Shown piece by piece: positions 1-8,563 of a stretch of DNA of 38,185 nt. The position numbers and the translations under genes were made by a program. Location: NCBI GenBank assembly GCA_028708075.1, contig JAQVZS010000007.1, forward strand, positions 58,946 to 97,130, given 5' to 3'. How positions within the stretch are numbered: position 1 is the stretch's first letter; each line of letters opens with the position of its first letter. The stretch comes from Massilibacteroides sp. (GTDB lineage: Bacteria > Bacteroidota > Bacteroidia > Bacteroidales > Tannerellaceae). The notes under the pieces are model-generated. The model had not been told where the DNA came from, did not search any database, and saw only the letters and a list, made by a program, of their open reading frames with translations.

Positions 1-767
1 ATCCGAAAATTCATTATCATCCGGACTTATGTCCCCCTATTTCACTTGATCCGGAACGGAACGAACAATTATGGGGCGCTTGGCGCTGGTATCAGGAAAC
101 GGGTAATGGTTATACCGCGGACTGGGGAGCACATATGTTCGATATCGCGCAAGCTGCGATTGGAATGGATGGTTCCGGTCCTGTAGAATTTATTCCGCAA
201 GGATATAACGGAACTTCTTACGCGACTATGAAATATGCGAATGGCATTATTATGACGGAACAACCTTATCTGGACAATAATGATAGTGCCCAGGGCCTTA
301 AATTTATCGGAACAGATGGATGGATTGAAGTTGCTCGTGGTTATTTGGCTTGTTCGGATTCCTCCAAAATTCCGGCTGAATTGGCGGGTAAACGTCCGTT
401 GAGTAAGGAAGAACAAATGAAAATGTGGGAAGAATTCAAGAAAAAACAGGCCGAAGAAAGCAAGAAAAAGCAGAAAAAAGGAGAAGCTTCAAAAGGCGGT
501 ATGGCCGGAAGTTATGAAACCAGCTCTCCGCATATGCAGAACTTTATCGATTGTGTACGTTCGCGGGAGAATCCAATTGCTCCGGTCGAAGTAGGTTGTA
601 GCACGAACACCCTTTGTTGTTTGGCGAATATTGCTCGCGAATTGAATCGTCCGGTTAAATGGAATCCTGCGACATTGACTTTTGTGGACGATAAAGAAGC
701 AGCTGCTCATCGTCTATATTGGTATGAATACAGGAATCCGTATAACCTTCCTTATTTCTGCAAATAA
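1..767 (+). CDS. Gfo/Idh/MocA-family oxidoreductase, C-terminal part (5' truncated by window)
   Basis: The frame is open from the first complete codon at base 3 to the TAA at 765-767, so the gene begins upstream of the window. The visible protein carries the WGAWRWYQETG and YTADWGAHMFDIAQ stretches typical of the C-terminal substrate domain of the Bacteroidota Gfo/Idh/MocA NAD(P)-dependent oxidoreductases. Near the end, HMQNFIDCVRSRENPIAPVEVG matches the usual 'NFLDCVKSR.. P.A..E.G' segment. The NAD-binding Rossmann half is outside the window. Family members act on sugars, inositols or glycosides; the substrate cannot be read here. An unusual Lys/Glu-rich insert, from about base 402 to 500, precedes that last segment. 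Family assignment is firm, specific function unknown. Confidence 0.88.
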   Translation, partial: PKIHYHPDLCPPISLDPERNEQLWGAWRWYQETGNGYTADWGAHMFDIAQAAIGMDGSGPVEFIPQGYNGTSYATMKYANGIIMTEQPYLDNNDSAQGLKFIGTDGWIEVARGYLACSDSSKIPAELAGKRPLSKEEQMKMWEEFKKKQAEESKKKQKKGEASKGGMAGSYETSSPHMQNFIDCVRSRENPIAPVEVGCSTNTLCCLANIARELNRPVKWNPATLTFVDDKEAAAHRLYWYEYRNPYNLPYFCK

Positions 768-790
768 AACAAAACGAATTGATTGATAGA

Positions 791-820
791 AAAGATGTTC
801 CTTAGCGGGGACATCTTTTT
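791..820 (+). terminator. Rho-independent terminator after the Gfo/Idh/MocA gene
   Basis: Arms 791-801 and 808-818 pair over 11 bp with one G-T wobble, around a short loop, and are followed by a T-rich tract. The hairpin lies 24 bp after the stop codon and separates this gene from mutY. Confidence 0.75.
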
Positions 821-856
821 ATTTGTTTTATATTTAAGGATATCTTGTGGAGGAAA

Positions 857-1924
857 ATGCAGACGATTAGTGAGAAGTTAAGAAAATGGTATCGCGCAAA
901 TAAAAGAGATTTGCCTTGGAGGGAAAGTTCGGATCCGTATATCATCTGGATTTCAGAAATTATGTTGCAACAAACACGAGTGGCGCAGGGCTATGATTAT
1001 TTTTTGCGTTTTACTGCTCGTTTTCCGGATGTGAAAGCTTTGGCGGAAGCTTCGGAAGACGAAGTGTTGAAATGTTGGGAAGGTCTGGGATATTATAGTA
1101 GGGCGCGAAATTTGCATGCTGCCGCTAAACATGTTTTCTACGATTTGGGAGGCGTGTTCCCGGATACTTACGAAAAGATTTTATCCCTCAAAGGGGTAGG
1201 AGAGTACACGGCAGCTGCAATTGTTTCAATTGTTTGGAACCAACCTTATGCAGTGGTTGATGGAAATGTTTACCGAGTATTATCCCGTTTGTTTGCGTTG
1301 GAAGTACCTATTGATACCGGAATGGGGAAGAAAATATTTTATACGTTGGCAGCCGAAGTGATGGACTGCAATTATGCCGGTGAACATAATCAAGCGATCA
1401 TGGAATTCGGCGCATTATGTTGTTTACCCCGTAATCCAGATTGTTTTTTATGTATTTTTTCGGATATTTGCCAGGCGTATACTTTGGGAAAAGTTTCTTT
1501 TTTCCCACATAAACAGGGAAAGACAAAGACACGTTATCGTTATTTTTATTATTTTCATGTCCAAAATGAGGATCAGACTTTTTTACACAAGCGTATAGCC
1601 GGTGATATCTGGCAAGGTTTATATGAATTACCGTTGATAGAAACCGCTGAGCCGGCAGACTTTTCCGAACTGCAGGAAACCGAAGCTTTTAAAAAAATGT
1701 TTGAAGATTGCGGAAAGACAGACATTTCCTTGGAGTTGTCGGGGATAAAGCATGTATTATCGCATCAAATACTGTATGTGACTTTCTATCGGATTAATAT
1801 AAAAAATACAGGGAGAGGCTTAGAGCGATATAAACAGATCCCTTCTGAAAATCTGAAAGAATATGCTTTCCCTCGACTGTTGCAGATTTATTGGGAGAAA
1901 GCCGGTGGAAAGTTGTCAAACTGA
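857..1924 (+). CDS. mutY: A/G-specific adenine DNA glycosylase MutY
   Basis: MutY removes adenine mispaired with 8-oxoguanine in base-excision repair. The N-terminal half is a HhH-GPD glycosylase: SEIMLQQTRV contains the catalytic Glu near residue 34, LKGVGEYTAAAI is the helix-hairpin-helix near 111-122, and VVDGNVYRVLSR contains the catalytic Asp near 135. Four cysteines spaced C-X6-C-X2-C-X5-C (in the CLPRNPDCFLCIFSDIC stretch, about 190-208) form the [4Fe-4S] loop. The C-terminal part, with LSHQILYVTFYRI, is the NUDIX-like 8-oxoG recognition domain. About 355 residues is normal. I chose ATG 857; an in-frame TTG at 845 would add four residues, but the purine-rich GGAGG at 849-853 lies between the two. 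It is the first gene of a mutY-ssb-gldE-gldD-PPTase run. Confidence 0.96.
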   Translation: MQTISEKLRKWYRANKRDLPWRESSDPYIIWISEIMLQQTRVAQGYDYFLRFTARFPDVKALAEASEDEVLKCWEGLGYYSRARNLHAAAKHVFYDLGGVFPDTYEKILSLKGVGEYTAAAIVSIVWNQPYAVVDGNVYRVLSRLFALEVPIDTGMGKKIFYTLAAEVMDCNYAGEHNQAIMEFGALCCLPRNPDCFLCIFSDICQAYTLGKVSFFPHKQGKTKTRYRYFYYFHVQNEDQTFLHKRIAGDIWQGLYELPLIETAEPADFSELQETEAFKKMFEDCGKTDISLELSGIKHVLSHQILYVTFYRINIKNTGRGLERYKQIPSENLKEYAFPRLLQIYWEKAGGKLSN

Positions 1925-1969
1925 TTGAATTTATGTTTCTTTGTAATATCATTAATAAACTTAAAGATT

Positions 1970-2449
1970 ATGTCGCTAAACAAAGTATTGTTGATTGGAA
2001 ATGTAGGGAAAGATCCTGAAGTTCGTTATTTTGACAGTGGTGCGGCTGTGGCTAATTTTCCTTTGGCTACGTCGGAAAGAGGGTATACCTTAGCAAACGG
2101 GACGGTAGTACCTGACCGTACGGATTGGCATAATATTGTGGTTCGTCGTGATCAGGTCTCTTTTGTTGAGAAATGGGTGAAAAAAGGTTCGCTTCTTTAT
2201 GTGGAAGGGAAGATACGTAACCGCAGTTATGATGATCAAAACGGGATAAAACGGTATGTAACGGAAATACATGCGGATCGCGTTGAGTTTTTTTCTTTAG
2301 GAACACGCCAGGCAGAAAGTCAGACTACGGGACAGCAGACTTCAACTTCAGCTTCGTTTTCAGAACCTGTCTCTACTTATCAGCAGCCGAATATAGATCA
2401 GGCTTCGTCAAATACCGAAACCAGTGACGCGGATGATCTCCCGTTCTGA
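1970..2449 (+). CDS. ssb: Single-stranded DNA-binding protein SSB
   Basis: SSB coats single-stranded DNA in replication, recombination and repair, and recruits partners through its C-terminal tip. The OB-fold spans roughly residues 1-105 (SLNKVLLIGNVGKDPEVRYF; WHNIVVRR; GSLLYVEGKIRNRSY). A disordered Gln/Ser/Thr-rich linker follows, ending in the acidic partner-binding tip DADDLPF. The 159-residue length fits the family. The start is ATG 1970; the frame can be extended back to a TTG at 1925, but that would add a non-conserved hydrophobic leader. The gene sits 45 bp after mutY and 25 bp before gldE, so cotranscription is likely. Confidence 0.96.
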   Translation: MSLNKVLLIGNVGKDPEVRYFDSGAAVANFPLATSERGYTLANGTVVPDRTDWHNIVVRRDQVSFVEKWVKKGSLLYVEGKIRNRSYDDQNGIKRYVTEIHADRVEFFSLGTRQAESQTTGQQTSTSASFSEPVSTYQQPNIDQASSNTETSDADDLPF

Positions 2450-2474
2450 TATTGTTTAACTAATATCCTCCCCC

Positions 2475-3803
2475 TTGGACTCAGATTATTATTTATCGGT
2501 TTTGCATGAACAGATCTCTTTCTGGGATTCGTTGTTCGATCCGATCGTTTTTTTTATTCTTTTGTTTTTATTGTTGTTCTTTTCTGCGTTAATGTCTATT
2601 TCGGAAGTAGCTTATTTTTCTTTGTCACCCGATGACATGAATGAAATACTCGGTGAGAAAAGAGTTCTTGATCCATTGGTTAAGAGATTGATCTCCCGAT
2701 CTGAATATCTTTTGGCGTCTATTTTTATTACAGAGCAAATTCTGAATGTGACGCTTGTCTTGTTTAGTGCTTTTGCGTTTTATTCGTTAGTGAATTTTTC
2801 TTTTGCTCCTTTTGTCGGCTTTCTTTTATTGGTATTAATTCTTTCTTTTCTTATGGTGTTGACAAAAGTGATTCCGAAAAGATATGCACGGATTTATCCG
2901 TTAAAGATGGTCCGTTTGTTGGCGCCATGGATGAATTTTATCAATTTTCTTTGTTATCCGTTTTCAAAATTGTTGGTAAGATCGACATCTTTTGTGCAGA
3001 AGAGATTGAAGAAAAGGACCCCTGATAAAGCGGCGGATGAGCTTTCAAATGCCTTTAATCGTATCCCATCTCGTGTTTCTGATGATAAAGAAATGATTGC
3101 TGAGGTTATCCGGTTTTATAATAAAACGGCCGATGAAATCATGACTTCCCGTTTGGATGTCGAAGATATTGATATCCACACAGGTTTTCGCTCAGTTGTG
3201 AGTTTTGTGTTGGATTCTGGCTATTCTCGTATTCCGGTTTATGAAGAATCGGAAGATAATATGAAGGGGATACTTTATTTGCGGGATCTTTTGCCTTATT
3301 TAGATAAACCGGATGATTATGAATGGCAACAATTAATTCGTCCGGCATACTTTGTTCCTGAAACAAAAAAAATCGATGATTTGTTGGAAGAATTCAGGAC
3401 AAATAAGATCCATATGGCTGTTGTTGTGGATGAATTCGGTGGGACTTCCGGAATTGTGACAATGGAAGATATTCTGGAAGAAATCGTGGGTGAGATATTT
3501 GATGAATATGATGAGGATGATAAATTGTGTATCCGCATGGCGGATGGCAGTTTTATCGTAAAGGCTAAAATTTTGTTGACCAATTTTTTTCGTATGACAG
3601 ATATTGATCCGTCGGAATTCGGGGAATTAACGGAAGAAGTAGAGACGCTTGGCGGATTATTATTGGAAATAAAAGGTGGTTTTCCACAGGTAAAAGAACT
3701 CATTGAATATAAAAAATATCATTTTCGGATTTTGGAGATAGATAATAGGCGTATTTTAAAGGTGAAGTTCTCTCAAATCAAAGAGGGAGAATCCTCGAAT
3801 TAA
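2475..3803 (+). CDS. gldE: Gliding motility-associated protein GldE (CNNM/CorC-type membrane protein with CBS domains)
   Basis: This 442-residue protein has a DUF21/CNNM-type membrane region (hydrophobic segments about 24-43, 78-105 and 110-135), then a CBS pair (about 205-330) with the hallmark VVVDEFGGTSGIVTMEDILEEIVGEI-like stretch, and a C-terminal CorC_HlyC domain (about 350-430). This is the HlyC/CorC layout; in Bacteroidota, adjacency to gldD identifies GldE, which supports gliding/T9SS function and may be linked to GldD stability. Its relatives transport or sense Mg2+/Co2+, but the ligand of GldE is unproven. The start is a TTG at 2475. No suitable upstream ATG is in frame, and as I recall homologues begin MDPDSYLS-like, which fits MDSDYYLS here. 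gldD follows 6 bp after the stop. Confidence 0.92.
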   Translation: MDSDYYLSVLHEQISFWDSLFDPIVFFILLFLLLFFSALMSISEVAYFSLSPDDMNEILGEKRVLDPLVKRLISRSEYLLASIFITEQILNVTLVLFSAFAFYSLVNFSFAPFVGFLLLVLILSFLMVLTKVIPKRYARIYPLKMVRLLAPWMNFINFLCYPFSKLLVRSTSFVQKRLKKRTPDKAADELSNAFNRIPSRVSDDKEMIAEVIRFYNKTADEIMTSRLDVEDIDIHTGFRSVVSFVLDSGYSRIPVYEESEDNMKGILYLRDLLPYLDKPDDYEWQQLIRPAYFVPETKKIDDLLEEFRTNKIHMAVVVDEFGGTSGIVTMEDILEEIVGEIFDEYDEDDKLCIRMADGSFIVKAKILLTNFFRMTDIDPSEFGELTEEVETLGGLLLEIKGGFPQVKELIEYKKYHFRILEIDNRRILKVKFSQIKEGESSN

Positions 3804-3809
3804 ATCAGG

Positions 3810-4364
3810 ATGAAAGGTGTCGCTTTCTTTTTGCTATTTATTGTGTGTTGTTCAGGTAAAGAATATACACCGAAACCGCGAGGTTATTTTCGAATAGAGC
3901 CGCCTGCAGCGATTTATCTTCCTCTGTCGGTTAAGGCACTTCCTTATTCTTTTTCTGTTTCGAATCAGGTGACTGTGGAACTTTCGCAAAAAGAGAATGA
4001 GCACTGGATTAATTTGAATTATACAGCTTTTAATGCGAAAGTATACTGCAGTTATTTACCGATAACTAAAGCACAGATATCGAAAGTAGTGGCTGAATCA
4101 ATTGATTTGGCGGAACGTTTGAAAGCAAAGGTAAGAGCTTCTGCTTACGAAGATCCGGATAAAAAAGTTTACGGAATATTTTTTCAGTTGGAAGGAGACG
4201 CTCCTTCTCCGATCCAGTTTTACCTGACGGATAGTATATCGCATTTTTTTCGTGGCGCATTGTATTATAATCAGGCTCCTAATCGAGATTCTTTAGCTCC
4301 AATGACAGAATATTTGCAAAAAGATATAATAGAATTGATTCAATCTTTTAGCTGGAAAAATTGA
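3810..4364 (+). CDS. gldD: Gliding motility lipoprotein GldD
   Basis: The 184-residue protein starts with a short hydrophobic leader (about residues 3-12) and a double cysteine at 13-14. The motif YTPKPRGYFRIEPP directly after it is the signature of GldD lipoproteins. GldD is an envelope lipoprotein required for gliding and associated with T9SS function in Flavobacterium. The lipobox is atypical (FIVCC: one Cys stands at -1 of the other). The stop codon overlaps the next gene's ATG (TGATG, 4362-4366), which implies translational coupling. Confidence 0.92.
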   Translation: MKGVAFFLLFIVCCSGKEYTPKPRGYFRIEPPAAIYLPLSVKALPYSFSVSNQVTVELSQKENEHWINLNYTAFNAKVYCSYLPITKAQISKVVAESIDLAERLKAKVRASAYEDPDKKVYGIFFQLEGDAPSPIQFYLTDSISHFFRGALYYNQAPNRDSLAPMTEYLQKDIIELIQSFSWKN

Positions 4365-4987
4365 TGGCCTTGTTCGAAAAACATCCTTCGTATATCTTAG
4401 GGATATGGAAAATTGAAGAATCAATATCCCAGCTTCTCTCTTTGTTGTGTAAAGGAGAAAATGATTTATTTTTTCTGCAGGATTGTAAAGCTGAATCCAG
4501 GAAAAAAGAATGGTTGGTTACCCGTGTTTTGTTGTGGAATTTGTTAGGCGAAGAGACTATAATTGCTCATTATCCGGATGGAAGGCCTTATCTACCAGAC
4601 CGTCCTGATTTATCTGTTAGTATTTCACATACACATAATTACGTTGCCGTATATTGCGCTGAAGAAGAACCAGTAGGGATTGATATCGAATATCGTTCCC
4701 CTCGTGTCATGAAAATAAAAAATCGGTTTCTGACAGAAAATGAACTCGCCATGATTGACCCGGCATTTGAACTCGAACATTTATTGATCTGTTGGTGTGC
4801 GAAAGAGACGCTTTTTAAACTGATCCATGAGGAACATATCGATTTTCGAGAACATCTGCATATAAAACCCTTTTCCTATCGTGAGAAAGGGGAAATAGAG
4901 GTTTGGGAAACGAAGACAAAACAATCGAAGAATTTTACATTATCTTTCCGCGTAACCCCTTCGTTTGTACTTACCTTTAACAGGTGA
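4364..4987 (+). CDS. 4'-phosphopantetheinyl transferase (Sfp/AcpT-type)
   Basis: The enzyme moves 4'-phosphopantetheine from coenzyme A to a serine of acyl or peptidyl carrier proteins. The three family motifs are present: SVSISHTHNYVAVY (about residue 83-95), PVGIDIEYR with the metal-binding Asp and Glu (about 102-110), and WCAKETLFKL with the catalytic Glu/Lys (about 145-155). At 207 residues it is an Sfp-like pseudo-dimer and not the short AcpS form. The ATG at 4364 overlaps the gldD stop codon; a TTG at 4361 would add one residue. It may be the general carrier-protein activator. It converges with aroE across a 12-bp gap. Confidence 0.92.
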   Translation: MALFEKHPSYILGIWKIEESISQLLSLLCKGENDLFFLQDCKAESRKKEWLVTRVLLWNLLGEETIIAHYPDGRPYLPDRPDLSVSISHTHNYVAVYCAEEEPVGIDIEYRSPRVMKIKNRFLTENELAMIDPAFELEHLLICWCAKETLFKLIHEEHIDFREHLHIKPFSYREKGEIEVWETKTKQSKNFTLSFRVTPSFVLTFNR

Positions 4988-4999
4988 ATGTGGAAGTTT

Positions 5000-5743
5000 T
5001 TATCTATGCCAAATTTGCCAAGATTCGAATGCTTGAAGTAACAACATTTCCAATCCGTTTTTAACAATCGCTCCACGTTCTTTTCCTTTTTTCATGAATA
5101 ACGTTTCATCCGGATTATAGAGCAAGTCATAAAGCAAATGTTCGGGTGTTAATGCTTCATAAGGGATATCCGGGTAATTATCCATATGCGGATACATCCC
5201 GAGCGGAGTACAATTGACAATAACGGTATAGTATTCCAACATTTTGGGAGTAATTTCGTCGTACGTGATACAAAGATCTTTAGGTGTTCGTGATACGAAT
5301 GTCGCATCTATCCCAAGTTGTTTTAACCCGTGGAATATTGCTTTAGAAGAACCACCTGTTCCTAAGATCAATGCTTTTCGATGAGATTCTTTTAAAAGCG
5401 GTTCGATTGATTGTTTGAACCCGACAATGTCTGAATTATAACCTTTCAGTTTCGTTTTGCCCAAGAAACCTTTTGTGAATTTAATAACATTCACAGCACC
5501 GATCAGTTTGGCATTTTCTTCTATTTCGTCCAAATAAGGAATAACTTGCGTTTTGTAAGGCAGAGTAACATTCAGACCGCATAAGTTCGGGTTATCTTTC
5601 AGTATATCTTTTATTTCCTTAATGTTGGGAATCTCAAAATTGACATATTGCGCATCAATTTTCTCTGCTTCAAATTTTTTATTGAAGTATGTTTTGGAGA
5701 AAGAATGTCCAAGCGGATATCCCAGTAGACCGTATTTCTGCAT
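5000..5743 (-). CDS. aroE: Shikimate dehydrogenase AroE
   Basis: AroE reduces 3-dehydroshikimate to shikimate with NADPH in the chorismate pathway. The shikimate-binding GYPLGHSFS lies at residues 8-16. The catalytic Lys64 is in NVTLPYKT and Asp105 in YNSDIVGF. The dinucleotide-binding loop GTGGSSK is at 128-134, and the C-terminal NGLEMLLLQAFESWQIW helix is typical. At 247 residues the protein is slightly short but complete, as in other Bacteroidales. It is the last gene of phoH-purC-ubiE-aroE, 14 bp after ubiE. aroB of the same pathway lies in this window at 36258-37319 in a different operon. Confidence 0.96.
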   Translation of the reverse strand: MQKYGLLGYPLGHSFSKTYFNKKFEAEKIDAQYVNFEIPNIKEIKDILKDNPNLCGLNVTLPYKTQVIPYLDEIEENAKLIGAVNVIKFTKGFLGKTKLKGYNSDIVGFKQSIEPLLKESHRKALILGTGGSSKAIFHGLKQLGIDATFVSRTPKDLCITYDEITPKMLEYYTVIVNCTPLGMYPHMDNYPDIPYEALTPEHLLYDLLYNPDETLFMKKGKERGAIVKNGLEMLLLQAFESWQIWHR

Positions 5744-5757
5744 ATATTATTGGTTTT

Positions 5758-6495
5758 TTATTTCTTTCCTGTATACATTGTACAAACACCCAGCGTAAAT
5801 GTACGATATTTTACTTCTTTAAAACCATTACGCGTTAAAATATCAGTCATCACACGTCCCTGGGGAACTACTTTAATGGATGACGGCAGATAATCGTAGG
5901 CTGCTTTCTCTTTGGAAATCCATTTCCCGATGTTAGGAATAATAATTTTTGAATAAATAGTAAATAATTGTTTCATCGGAAAATATTCCGGCGAAGAAAG
6001 CTCTAAAATCATGATATGCCCTTCTGGTTTCAATACTCGGTACATTTCGTGGATGCCTTGTTCGATGTTCTCGAAGTTACGTACGCCAAATGCCGCCGTA
6101 ACAGCATCGAAACTTCGATCGGCATAGCTGAGCGATAGACAGTCCTGTTGTTCAAATCGGATCGAATCGGTATAACCCGCTTTACGTGCTTTTTCTCGTC
6201 CGATCTCCATCATACCTTCCGAAATATCAGCTCCGGTTACCTGTTCCGGGCACAGCTTTCTGCGCATGGCAATGGCTAGATCTCCTGTTCCGGTTGCAAT
6301 GTCGAGTATTTGACGGGGAGCAAAAGGTTTCAGGTAGGCGATCCCTTTTTTACGCCATCCGTTATCAAAACCTAAAGATAACAGACGGTTCAGTTTATCG
6401 TATGCAAATGCGATTTTATCGAACATCCGCCTGACTTGTATAGTCTTTTGTTCCTCACTTTTGTAAGGATGTATTTGCTCTGCTCCGTATGGCAT
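5758..6495 (-). CDS. ubiE: Demethylmenaquinone/ubiquinone C-methyltransferase UbiE (MenG)
   Basis: This SAM-dependent methyltransferase performs the C-methylation that turns demethylmenaquinone into menaquinone, the usual Bacteroidota respiratory quinone. The N-terminal VRRMFDKIAFAYDKLNRLLSLG and the SAM motif LDIATGTGDLA (about residue 64-74) are diagnostic. AFGVRNFENIEQGIHEMYRVLKPEG is the second UbiE signature, and the protein ends with YRTFTLGVCTMYTGKK as usual. The ATG directly abuts the purC stop codon (zero spacing), so translation is probably coupled. Because the organism probably uses menaquinone only, MenG is the physiological name. Confidence 0.95.
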   Translation of the reverse strand: MPYGAEQIHPYKSEEQKTIQVRRMFDKIAFAYDKLNRLLSLGFDNGWRKKGIAYLKPFAPRQILDIATGTGDLAIAMRRKLCPEQVTGADISEGMMEIGREKARKAGYTDSIRFEQQDCLSLSYADRSFDAVTAAFGVRNFENIEQGIHEMYRVLKPEGHIMILELSSPEYFPMKQLFTIYSKIIIPNIGKWISKEKAAYDYLPSSIKVVPQGRVMTDILTRNGFKEVKYRTFTLGVCTMYTGKK

Positions 6496-7446
6496 TTATA
6501 GACTCGACAGGTAGGTGTTTACGTTTTTTTCTATTCGTTGAAGCAAATGGTCTGTGCTTACACGATCAAAGACTTCACCCGTGATGTGCTCGTATAATTC
6601 GATATAGCGTTCGCTAATACTTTCAACAATTTCCGGCGTCATTTCCGGCACCTTCTGTCCTGTTTTTCCTTGAAATCCATTTTCCATCAGCCACTCTCTG
6701 ACAAATTCTTTTGATAATTGTTTTTGAGGTTCTCCTTTCAAGAACCGTCCTTCGTATCCTTCGGAATAGAAATAACGAGAAGAGTCGGGGGTATGAATTT
6801 CGTCGATCAGGTAAATTTTCCCGTTATGATGACCGAATTCATATTTGGTATCTACTAAGATCAACCCTTTTTGAGCTGCAATTTCTGTTCCACGCCGGAA
6901 AAGGGCAATAGTATATTTTTCCAATACTTCATAATCTTCCGGCGAAACCAGACCTTGTTTAAGAATTTCTTCTTTTGAAATATCTTCGTCGTGCATTCCA
7001 ATTTCAGCTTTTGTTGTCGGCGTAATGATGGGTTCCGAAAAACGTTGGTTTTCGCGCATGTTTTCCGGTAGTTTTATTCCACAGATTTCACGAACGCCGT
7101 TTTTATAGGCACGCCATGCACTGCCACATAGATAGCCACGAACGATCATTTCTACAGGAAATCCTTCGCACCGGACTCCGACCGTAACCATTGGATCTGG
7201 CGAAGCTAACTTCCAGTTCGGACAAATATCTGCGGTTGCATCCAGAAATCTTGCTGCTATTTGATTTAACATTTGTCCCTTGTAAGGAATACCTTCCGGC
7301 AATACTACGTCAAAAGCAGAGATGCGGTCGGTTGCGATCATCACTAATAATTCGTCATTGATGTTGTATACATCGCGTACTTTCCCATGATAGACACTTT
7401 TCTGACCCGGGAAATTGAATTCCGTTTTAACTAACGCCTTTTTCAT
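6496..7446 (-). CDS. purC: Phosphoribosylaminoimidazole-succinocarboxamide synthase PurC
   Basis: PurC (SAICAR synthetase) joins CAIR and aspartate using ATP in de novo purine synthesis. The protein shows [25 protein letters not shown] (ATP site), [27 protein letters not shown] and [14 protein letters not shown], all PurC signatures. The 316-residue length is that of the longer Bacteroidota/yeast-like form. It lies 11 bp downstream of phoH and directly abuts ubiE, so it belongs to the phoH-purC-ubiE-aroE unit. Confidence 0.96.
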   Translation of the reverse strand: MKKALVKTEFNFPGQKSVYHGKVRDVYNINDELLVMIATDRISAFDVVLPEGIPYKGQMLNQIAARFLDATADICPNWKLASPDPMVTVGVRCEGFPVEMIVRGYLCGSAWRAYKNGVREICGIKLPENMRENQRFSEPIITPTTKAEIGMHDEDISKEEILKQGLVSPEDYEVLEKYTIALFRRGTEIAAQKGLILVDTKYEFGHHNGKIYLIDEIHTPDSSRYFYSEGYEGRFLKGEPQKQLSKEFVREWLMENGFQGKTGQKVPEMTPEIVESISERYIELYEHITGEVFDRVSTDHLLQRIEKNVNTYLSSL

Positions 7447-7457
7447 AATCTTCCTGT

Positions 7458-8435
7458 TTATAATCGTTTTTGTTGTTTTTCTTTAATTTCCTTCTTGCGT
7501 TTTTCGTCAAATTTGTCGTACGCATTGACTATCCGCTGCACTAATTTATGACGTACGATGTCTTTTTTTGTAAATTCTGTTTTCCCGATTCCGCTGACTC
7601 CTTTCAAAATATCCATTGCCTGAATAAGTCCGGATGTCGTTGTGGGGGGAAGATCTATTTGTGTTATGTCACCTGTAACAATCATTTTAGAACCTAATCC
7701 CAAACGGGTGAGAAACATTTTTATTTGGTGGGCGGTTGTGTTTTGTGCTTCATCTAATATAATGACGGCATCGCTTAATGTCCTTCCACGCATAAATGCT
7801 AATGGTGCGATCTGGATGACGTTCGTTTCCATATATTCTTTTAATTTGGTTGCCGGAATCATATCCTGAAGTGCGTCATATAACGGTTGCAGGTAAGGAT
7901 CAAGCTTGTCTTTCATTTCCCCCGGAAGAAATCCTAATTTTTCACCCGCTTCTACGGCCGGCCGACTTAGAATAATTTTTCGCACCTCTTTATTCTTGAG
8001 CGCTCTGACAGCAAGTGCGATTGCAACAAATGTTTTTCCAGAACCTGCCGGACCGATGGCAAATACCAGATCGTTTTCCTCAAATGATTTTACTAATAAT
8101 TGCTGATTTTCCGTTCGGGCGGTTATCGGTTTTCCATTCATCCCATGAATGATCAGATTTTCTTGTTTGGCGATGGTTGGTGTTTTACCTTTTATAATAT
8201 CGAGAATGACATCTTCTCCCAACGTATTGAATTCTTCGCAGTATTTTTCAATCTCCCGGATTTTTTTTAGAAACAGTTCGGACTCTTCTTCGTCCCCAAT
8301 TACTTTCATCACATTACCTCTCGCCACGATCCGTAATTTAGGGAACAGCGTTTTGATTAATTGCATATTTGCATTGTTAACTCCGTAGAATAAAACCGGA
8401 TCTACGTTTTCAAGAATATATATCCGTTCAATCAT
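7458..8435 (-). CDS. phoH: PhoH-family ATPase
   Basis: This cytoplasmic P-loop ATPase of the PhoH/PhoL family is linked to RNA metabolism and 16S rRNA maturation or stress. Residues 1-90 form the KH-like N-terminal region found in PhoL-type proteins. Walker A is GPAGSGKT at residues 128-135, Walker B is VIILDEAQN, and [13 protein letters not shown] is the conserved sensor segment. The 325-residue length is typical and the C-terminus is Lys-rich. It is the first gene of a four-gene minus-strand unit. A TAnnTTTG box and a 16-bp palindrome lie in its upstream gap. Confidence 0.94.
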   Translation of the reverse strand: MIERIYILENVDPVLFYGVNNANMQLIKTLFPKLRIVARGNVMKVIGDEEESELFLKKIREIEKYCEEFNTLGEDVILDIIKGKTPTIAKQENLIIHGMNGKPITARTENQQLLVKSFEENDLVFAIGPAGSGKTFVAIALAVRALKNKEVRKIILSRPAVEAGEKLGFLPGEMKDKLDPYLQPLYDALQDMIPATKLKEYMETNVIQIAPLAFMRGRTLSDAVIILDEAQNTTAHQIKMFLTRLGLGSKMIVTGDITQIDLPPTTTSGLIQAMDILKGVSGIGKTEFTKKDIVRHKLVQRIVNAYDKFDEKRKKEIKEKQQKRL

Positions 8436-8470
8436 GTGATGCCATTTCTAAGCTTTTTATTTTGGAAACA

Positions 8471-8478
8471 CAAAAATA
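8471..8478 (-). promoter_or_regulatory. Candidate -7 box for phoH
   Basis: On the minus strand the sequence is TATTTTTG, which matches the Bacteroidota TAnnTTTG -7 element, 35 bp before the phoH start codon. I see no good TTTG -33 box at the expected spacing. Confidence 0.4.
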
Positions 8479-8491
8479 AGAATATTCTTAT
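8476..8491. repeat. 16-bp perfect palindrome upstream of phoH
   Basis: ATAAGAATATTCTTAT is its own reverse complement and overlaps the upstream edge of the candidate phoH -7 box. It could be an operator for a dimeric regulator. It could also form the stem of a weak terminator for sprA, because on the minus strand it is followed by a run of T. Confidence 0.45.
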
Positions 8492-8563
8492 ATTGTTGTT
8501 TTTTTTATTCAATCTAATTAGTGTATAATAAGGTTTTTCCCTTGGTAGCAGATTTGTTTTTGT

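Noticed and set aside
135-767. Taking ATG 135 as the start of the first gene
   Set aside because: The frame is open upstream to base 3 and encodes conserved Gfo/Idh/MocA residues, so the gene is truncated by the window and the ATG is internal.
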